Positions 59,944 through 64,000 of a stretch of 64,000 bases of DNA are shown here, one piece after another; position 1 is the stretch's first letter; each line of letters begins with the position of its first letter. The notes beneath the pieces are model-generated. The model searched no databases. It was not told the origin of the DNA and was given only the letters and a program-made list of their open reading frames with translations. The stretch is from an uncultured Fidelibacterota bacterium (GTDB lineage: Bacteria > Fidelibacterota > UBA8477 > JABMPR01): assembly GCA_937888365.1 (NCBI GenBank), contig CALBFA010000103.1, forward strand, positions 1 through 64,000, read 5' to 3'. The position numbers and the translations under genes are program-made.

Positions 59944-60699
59944 ATGAAAATCGTAGTATGCATAAAACATGTTCCCGATACAGAAACAAAAATTGTAATT
60001 GTAGATGACGGAAAATCCATTAATTCCAATGGCGTTAAATACATACTTAATCCCTATGATGAGTATGCAGTAGAAGAAGCCTTACAAATTAAAGAAGCAA
60101 ATGAAGAATCTGAGGTTGTAGCAATTTCAGTTGGCGACGATAGCACTCAATCCTCCATACGTTCTGCGTTGGCAATGGGCGTTGATAGAGGTACGCTTTT
60201 AAAAACTGGTAATTTTGCTTTAGTTGATCCATTTTCTGTTGCAAAAATTTTAGCTGAAGAAATTAAACTTGAATCTCCAGATATTATTTTAACAGGCAAA
60301 ATGTCCATTGATGCCTATGGCTCACAGGTTCCAGGACTTATTGCAGAATTATTGGAATTACCGGTTGTTAATTTGGCGAGAGATATTGTTTTAAGTGAAG
60401 GGAAAGCAACGGTTAAGAGAGATATTGAGGGTGGTTCAGAGACACTAATCACAACTTTACCCGCCGTTATTTCTGCTGAAAAAGGCTTGAATAATCCACG
60501 TTATCCAGCGCTTAAAGGCATCATGCAAGCCAAAAAGAAACCTTTAGAGATTAAAGAAATTAATCTGGATGAAACGGATGTAGAAATAATTGAATTGACA
60601 TATCCAAAACAAAAACCTGCGGGGCGAATCGTTGGAAATAGCGCAGACGCCGCAGTAGAACTCGTAAAATTACTTCGTCAAGAAGCAAAAGTTATTTAG
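59944..60699 (+). CDS. etfB: Electron transfer flavoprotein subunit beta
   Basis: AMP/FAD-binding small subunit of the electron transfer flavoprotein. Conserved pieces: KIVVCIKHVPDTETKI, NPYDEYAVEEALQIKE, VAISVGDDSTQSSIRSALAMGVDRG, GKMSIDAYGSQVPGLIAELL and LPAVISAEKGLNNPRYPALKGI. At 251 residues it is complete. AAGGAAAATAAG lies before the ATG. It is coupled to etfA, which starts a few bases downstream. No acyl-CoA dehydrogenase or EtfQO gene is in the window, so the electron donor and any bifurcating role are undetermined. Confidence 0.95.
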   Translation: MKIVVCIKHVPDTETKIVIVDDGKSINSNGVKYILNPYDEYAVEEALQIKEANEESEVVAISVGDDSTQSSIRSALAMGVDRGTLLKTGNFALVDPFSVAKILAEEIKLESPDIILTGKMSIDAYGSQVPGLIAELLELPVVNLARDIVLSEGKATVKRDIEGGSETLITTLPAVISAEKGLNNPRYPALKGIMQAKKKPLEIKEINLDETDVEIIELTYPKQKPAGRIVGNSADAAVELVKLLRQEAKVI

Positions 60700-60709
60700 T
60701 GAGGTGATG

Positions 60710-61669
60710 ATGTCCAAATTTTTAGTTTTTATTGAACAACGAGACGGTGTAGTGAAATCGTCTTCATTAGAGGCAATTTCCACAGCTCGAAAAATTGCAG
60801 ACATTTCAGCTGGAAGCGTTTCTACAATTATAATTACGAATAACCCTGAAAATATCGCTGAAACAGCAGGTAATTTTGGAGCAGATGAGGTATTGGTTGT
60901 TAAGAGCACAAATGAATATTCTCCATCAGTTTTCGCTCAGACAATTTCAAATGTAATTGGCAAAATTAACGCGAATGTTGTACTATTTTCTGCTACTTCA
61001 ATGGGAAAAGAGTTGGCAGCGATTTTAGCTGCTAAATTAAAATCGAGTCTGATTAGCGATATTATTTCAATGGATTGGAATAATCGTATTGAAGTCGTGA
61101 GACCTGTTTATGCCGGGAAAGCTATGTTGAAATTGGCTTCCAAAGGTGAAAAAGTTGTTATCACATTGAGACCAAATGTGTTTCCAGTCATCGAAAATAA
61201 AAAAAGTTGCACGAGTATTGATTTTGAAGTGGCAACACTTTCTGACACAAAATATTCGATTGTTACGCATACCGAACTAAAGTCATCGGGTCGCCCAGAG
61301 CTAACAGAAGCATCGATTATTGTTTCAGGTGGGCGAGGAATGGGTGGTCCAGAGAGATATCCCGTAATTGAATCCTTGGCAGATTCTTTGGGGGCCGCCG
61401 TTGGAGCCTCAAGAGCCGCAGTTGACGCGGGCTGGCGTCCACATTCCGACCAAGTTGGGCAGACAGGAAAGACTGTTTCTCCAAATCTCTATGTCGCCTG
61501 TGGCATTTCAGGAGCAATTCAACATTTAGCGGGGATGAGTTCTTCAAAATACATTGTTGCGATAAACACAGATGCAGACGCACCTATTTTCAAAGTCGCT
61601 GATTATGGGATTGTCGCTGATTTATTTGAAGTAGTTCCGGCTATGGAAAAAGCAGTAAAAGCATTATAA
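60710..61669 (+). CDS. etfA: Electron transfer flavoprotein subunit alpha
   Basis: FAD-binding large subunit. The ORF track starts at GTG 60704, but ATG 60710 has GAGGTG in front and gives the usual MSKFLVFIEQRDG start and 319 residues. The C-terminal FAD domain shows the signature IIVSGGRGMGGPERYPVIE, GASRAAVDAGWRPHSDQVGQ, TGKTVSPNLYVACGISGAI and AINTDADAPIFKVADYGIV. It follows etfB directly and forms a heterodimer with it. A hairpin terminator lies downstream, before the HAD phosphatase gene. Confidence 0.95.
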   Translation: MSKFLVFIEQRDGVVKSSSLEAISTARKIADISAGSVSTIIITNNPENIAETAGNFGADEVLVVKSTNEYSPSVFAQTISNVIGKINANVVLFSATSMGKELAAILAAKLKSSLISDIISMDWNNRIEVVRPVYAGKAMLKLASKGEKVVITLRPNVFPVIENKKSCTSIDFEVATLSDTKYSIVTHTELKSSGRPELTEASIIVSGGRGMGGPERYPVIESLADSLGAAVGASRAAVDAGWRPHSDQVGQTGKTVSPNLYVACGISGAIQHLAGMSSSKYIVAINTDADAPIFKVADYGIVADLFEVVPAMEKAVKAL

Positions 61670-61693
61670 GTTGATTTAAAGAGAATACTTTAA

Positions 61694-61719
61694 ACGGGGC
61701 TTTGGACAGCCCTGTTTTT
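61694..61719 (+). terminator. Terminator after etfA
   Basis: ACGGGGCT pairs with AGCCCTGT (one G-U pair) around a six-base loop and is followed by four T residues. Confidence 0.78.
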
Positions 61720-61733
61720 ATATAGGAGCGCCT

Positions 61734-62408
61734 ATGAATAAACCCAAAGCCATATTTTTTGATTTAGACGGAACCCTCGTTGACACATCGGAAGGTATTG
61801 TGAATCATCTAAATCGTGCATTTGAGATGATGAATTTGAAAGTCTTACCTAAGTCGATAATAATGAAAAATGTTGGCTATGGAGCTGATTATTTAGCGAC
61901 AAATTGTATCGCAACGTATGATGTGGAAAAGAGCAAGGATGCAAAACTAATTGAAGAAGTTTTAAGCCATTTCACATATTTATATCACAAGTATCCAATA
62001 GAAAATACGCGTCTTTATCAAGGTGTGTTGGAGTTTTTAAAAAATAGTGATGTCTTAATGGGCGTCATTAGTAATAAACCAGAAGCTCTCGTTAAAGTCG
62101 TGTTAAACGAATTAGAGATTATTGATTATTTCCGTTTCGAATGGGGAATTGATACGTTTGATTATCACAAACCTAATCCAAAAATCATCGAAACGGCTCT
62201 ACATATGTTCAACATTGATAAGAATGACGTCTGGTTTATTGGCGATAGTTTTGTTGATATTCAAACAGCAAAAGGGGCAGATGTTACGTCGATAGCTTTG
62301 GAAGATGGCTTTACGCCTAAATCAATATTAACGAAAGAATGTCCTGATTTTCAGTTTAAATCATTTAATGAATTTAGCGCATGGGCTCGAAAATATTTTC
62401 AAACTTGA
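61734..62408 (+). CDS. HAD family phosphatase, phosphoglycolate phosphatase-like
   Basis: Cytoplasmic phosphatase of the HAD superfamily, substrate uncertain. Motif I is FFDLDGTLVDTSEG (nucleophile Asp11), motif II GVISNKPE, motif III around YHKPNPKI, and motif IV VWFIGDSFVDIQTAKGAD. A helical cap of the phosphoglycolate phosphatase/beta-phosphoglucomutase type occupies about 15-85. The 224 residues fit Gph-like enzymes. TAGGAGC before the ATG is a good ribosome-binding site. Confidence 0.85.
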   Translation: MNKPKAIFFDLDGTLVDTSEGIVNHLNRAFEMMNLKVLPKSIIMKNVGYGADYLATNCIATYDVEKSKDAKLIEEVLSHFTYLYHKYPIENTRLYQGVLEFLKNSDVLMGVISNKPEALVKVVLNELEIIDYFRFEWGIDTFDYHKPNPKIIETALHMFNIDKNDVWFIGDSFVDIQTAKGADVTSIALEDGFTPKSILTKECPDFQFKSFNEFSAWARKYFQT

Positions 62409-62455
62409 ATGGATTAATCTTGTGATTTGAAACTCAAAAAATATGTTACGCCACC

Positions 62456-63388
62456 ATGACGTTTTTCGATAAAGAATTTAAATCATCAACACTCGGTGTA
62501 TTTGCAATTGCATCTGCTGCCATGCTATGGAGTATCGATGCCTTATTAAGACGTAATTTGTATGCTCTTCCCGCATTGGAAATCGTATTCTTAGAACACT
62601 TCATTGGCTTTGTTGCAATTTCATTTCTCATTTTTAAAAACTGGGCAAAATTAAAAAACTTATCCTCAAAAACCTGGTTTTCTCTCGTTTGGGTTTCGTT
62701 ATTTGGGGGTGTCTTAGGTACATTATTTTACACGATGGCCTTAGGATATATCAATTATATCAATCTCTCTGTGGTTGTCCTTTTACAAAAAATGCAGCCA
62801 CTTTTTGCGATGATTTTAGCCAGTATTGTGTTGAAAGAGAGACTTAATAAATCTTTTTATTTTTGGGCAAGCATCGCACTTATAGGAGGATATTTTGTAA
62901 CTTTCCCTTTTGGTAAAATAATATCGATTGACGGAGGAAAGAATTTAATTGCCAGTTTATTTGCCTTAGCAGCAGCTTTTGCTTGGGGTTCGTCAACAGT
63001 GATGGGCAAATATTCATTAAAGAACTTAGACACATGGATAGTCACCCCTGTCAGGCTTGGTATAACGACGTTGATATCAGGTATTGGCTTACTCTTTATA
63101 AAAACAAATACCTTCAATTATGGCCTAACACAGGAACAATGGATTTCAATTATAGCCATTGTTATTTCCTCTGGTACTGTTGCACTCGGTCTTTATTATT
63201 TTGGTTTAAAATTTTTAAAAGCGAGTCAAGCAACGATTGTTGAAATGGTGTGGCCATTGTCTGCTATCTGCATTGATTGGTTTATATTTGATAAAGTATT
63301 GACAATATCACAACTCATTGGAGCTATTATTTTATTGAGCGGTGTTGCAGGTGTTTCCAGGCCTACACGAAATGCTATCCCACAATAA
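62456..63388 (+). CDS. EamA/DMT family transporter
   Basis: Inner-membrane metabolite exporter or importer of the drug/metabolite transporter superfamily. The 310 residues form ten membrane helices in two EamA repeats: the first about 17-140 (IASAAMLWSIDALLRRNL, GGVLGTLFYTMALGYINYI, FAMILASIVLKERLNK), the second about 165-305 (ALAAAFAWGSSTVMGKYSL, SGTVALGLYYFGLKFLKAS, LIGAIILLSGVAGV). The VLKERLNK loop is typical. The substrate cannot be told. It lies 47 bases after the HAD gene. Confidence 0.88.
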   Translation: MTFFDKEFKSSTLGVFAIASAAMLWSIDALLRRNLYALPALEIVFLEHFIGFVAISFLIFKNWAKLKNLSSKTWFSLVWVSLFGGVLGTLFYTMALGYINYINLSVVVLLQKMQPLFAMILASIVLKERLNKSFYFWASIALIGGYFVTFPFGKIISIDGGKNLIASLFALAAAFAWGSSTVMGKYSLKNLDTWIVTPVRLGITTLISGIGLLFIKTNTFNYGLTQEQWISIIAIVISSGTVALGLYYFGLKFLKASQATIVEMVWPLSAICIDWFIFDKVLTISQLIGAIILLSGVAGVSRPTRNAIPQ

Positions 63389-63511
63389 AACTAAACTGAA
63401 TGCTTATAATAAAAGTCATTTTGACCTTTTGTGTGCAACAAACTCTAATGGGAAAAAAGTGTATTGAAATTAGATTGCGGTTAGAAGATAGAACTGAGGA
63501 AATATTTTATA

Positions 63512-64000
63512 ATGAAATTGAAACGAACTAAAACCTGCGGCGAGGCCAATAAAAAACATGTTGGCGAAATTGTTAACCTGAATGGTTGGGTTAGCACAAA
63601 CCGAGATCATGGTGGTTTTATATTTATTGATCTTCGGGACAGATATGGAAAAACACAAATTACTTTCAAGCCCGATTTATATCCTGAATTAGCTGCTAGA
63701 GCAAAAAAATTACGGATGGAAGCCGTCATAGCTATTAGAGGAGAAATAAAAGCCCGCCCAGAGGGCAATATCAATCCTCAAATGGAGACAGGTGAAATTG
63801 AAGTAGAAGCATCGGAAATGATTGTTTTTAATGAAGCCAAACCGCTTCCTTTTTTGGTTTCTGATCGTGAAAGTGGAAATGAGGAACTTAGACTAAAATA
63901 TCGTTATTTAGAGTTACGAACAGCTGAATTGCAAAGTATTGTTAAACTGCGTCACAAAGCTTATCAAGTTACAAGAGCATTTTTATCGGATCAAAATTTT
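63512..64000 (+). CDS. aspS: Aspartyl-tRNA synthetase, N-terminal part (cut by window edge)
   Basis: This gene is absent from the ORF track because it has no stop inside the window; I translated it from the sequence. It begins MKLKRTKTCGEANKKHVGEI and shows the OB-fold anticodon-binding domain of bacterial AspRS: VNLNGWVSTNRDHGGFIFID, LRDRYGKTQITF, TGEIEVEASE, and the start of the catalytic domain with ELRLKYRYLELRTAELQ. GAGGAAA lies before the ATG. 163 residues are present of an expected length near 590. No evidence is visible on whether it is the discriminating or non-discriminating form. Confidence 0.93.
   Translation, partial: MKLKRTKTCGEANKKHVGEIVNLNGWVSTNRDHGGFIFIDLRDRYGKTQITFKPDLYPELAARAKKLRMEAVIAIRGEIKARPEGNINPQMETGEIEVEASEMIVFNEAKPLPFLVSDRESGNEELRLKYRYLELRTAELQSIVKLRHKAYQVTRAFLSDQNF

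Overview
The window is a low-GC chromosomal segment with about 46 genes, all on the + strand except one. It most resembles a member of the Fibrobacteres-Chlorobi-Bacteroidetes (FCB) superphylum, with Marinimicrobia/SAR406- or Ignavibacteria-like lineages as candidates. The reasons are several proteins ending in type IX secretion (T9SS) sorting domains with a YPNPFN motif, a DUF4159/DUF4175 cluster, a TonB-dependent receptor next to a DUF4249-like lipoprotein, two-component-regulator-type propellers, and TAnnTTTG promoter motifs of the Bacteroidetes kind. A large pyruvate:ferredoxin oxidoreductase, an electron transfer flavoprotein and GH57/GT35 alpha-glucan enzymes suggest ferredoxin-linked, at least facultatively anaerobic metabolism with glycogen storage. 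The exact phylum is an inference. No rRNA, tRNA, CRISPR array, phage or complete insertion sequence was seen.

Layout. 0.1-10.6 kb: a T9SS cargo protein, a DUF456 membrane protein, then a cell-envelope cluster (DUF4159, the large coiled-coil DUF4175 protein, a TPR protein and a protein of the family usually mislabelled asparagine synthetase B). 10.7-14.3 kb: a secreted phospholipase-D-like protein with a T9SS tail, then an inserted toxin-antitoxin pair (HTH-Panacea antitoxin plus RelE/ParE-like toxin) followed by a short remnant of another T9SS tail. 14.4-17.1 kb: glgA-glgC glycogen synthesis. 17.2-21.4 kb: YycJ-type hydrolase, lipoprotein cyclophilin, patatin and DsbD. 21.5-27.2 kb: subtilase with a dockerin-like tail, YIP1 protein, lipoprotein, outer-membrane barrel and T9SS cargo. 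27.4-30.9 kb: pyruvate:ferredoxin oxidoreductase.

31.0-32.5 kb is a gene-free mosaic of three diverged repeat copies rich in palindromes, ending in a (TTGCAC)n microsatellite just upstream of a TonB-dependent receptor/lipoprotein pair (32.5-35.9 kb). 36.0-45.5 kb holds a sodium/solute symporter, CvpA, MutS2, DnaG and two extracellular-domain lipoproteins. 45.5-46.5 kb holds two small convergent membrane proteins.

46.6-54.4 kb is a tightly packed central-carbon block: a TrmB-family sugar regulator, a GAPDH-like protein that has lost its catalytic cysteine, a normal GAPDH, a short pyruvate kinase, a GH57 glucanotransferase/amylase and an alpha-glucan phosphorylase. Together with glgA/glgC this covers glycogen synthesis, breakdown and lower glycolysis, and pyruvate would feed the oxidoreductase. 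54.5-59.9 kb has a FecR-domain outer-membrane protein and a propeller-SpoIIE phosphatase sensor. 59.9-64.0 kb has etfBA, a HAD phosphatase, an EamA transporter and the start of aspS, cut by the window edge.

The most unusual points are the GAPDH pseudoenzyme in an overlapping tandem with its active paralogue, the TrmB-headed glycolysis/glycogen block, the toxin-antitoxin cassette flanked by diverged T9SS-tail sequences, the palindrome-rich repeat mosaic with a hexanucleotide tract next to a surface receptor, and the uncharacterised DUF4159/DUF4175/TPR cluster.
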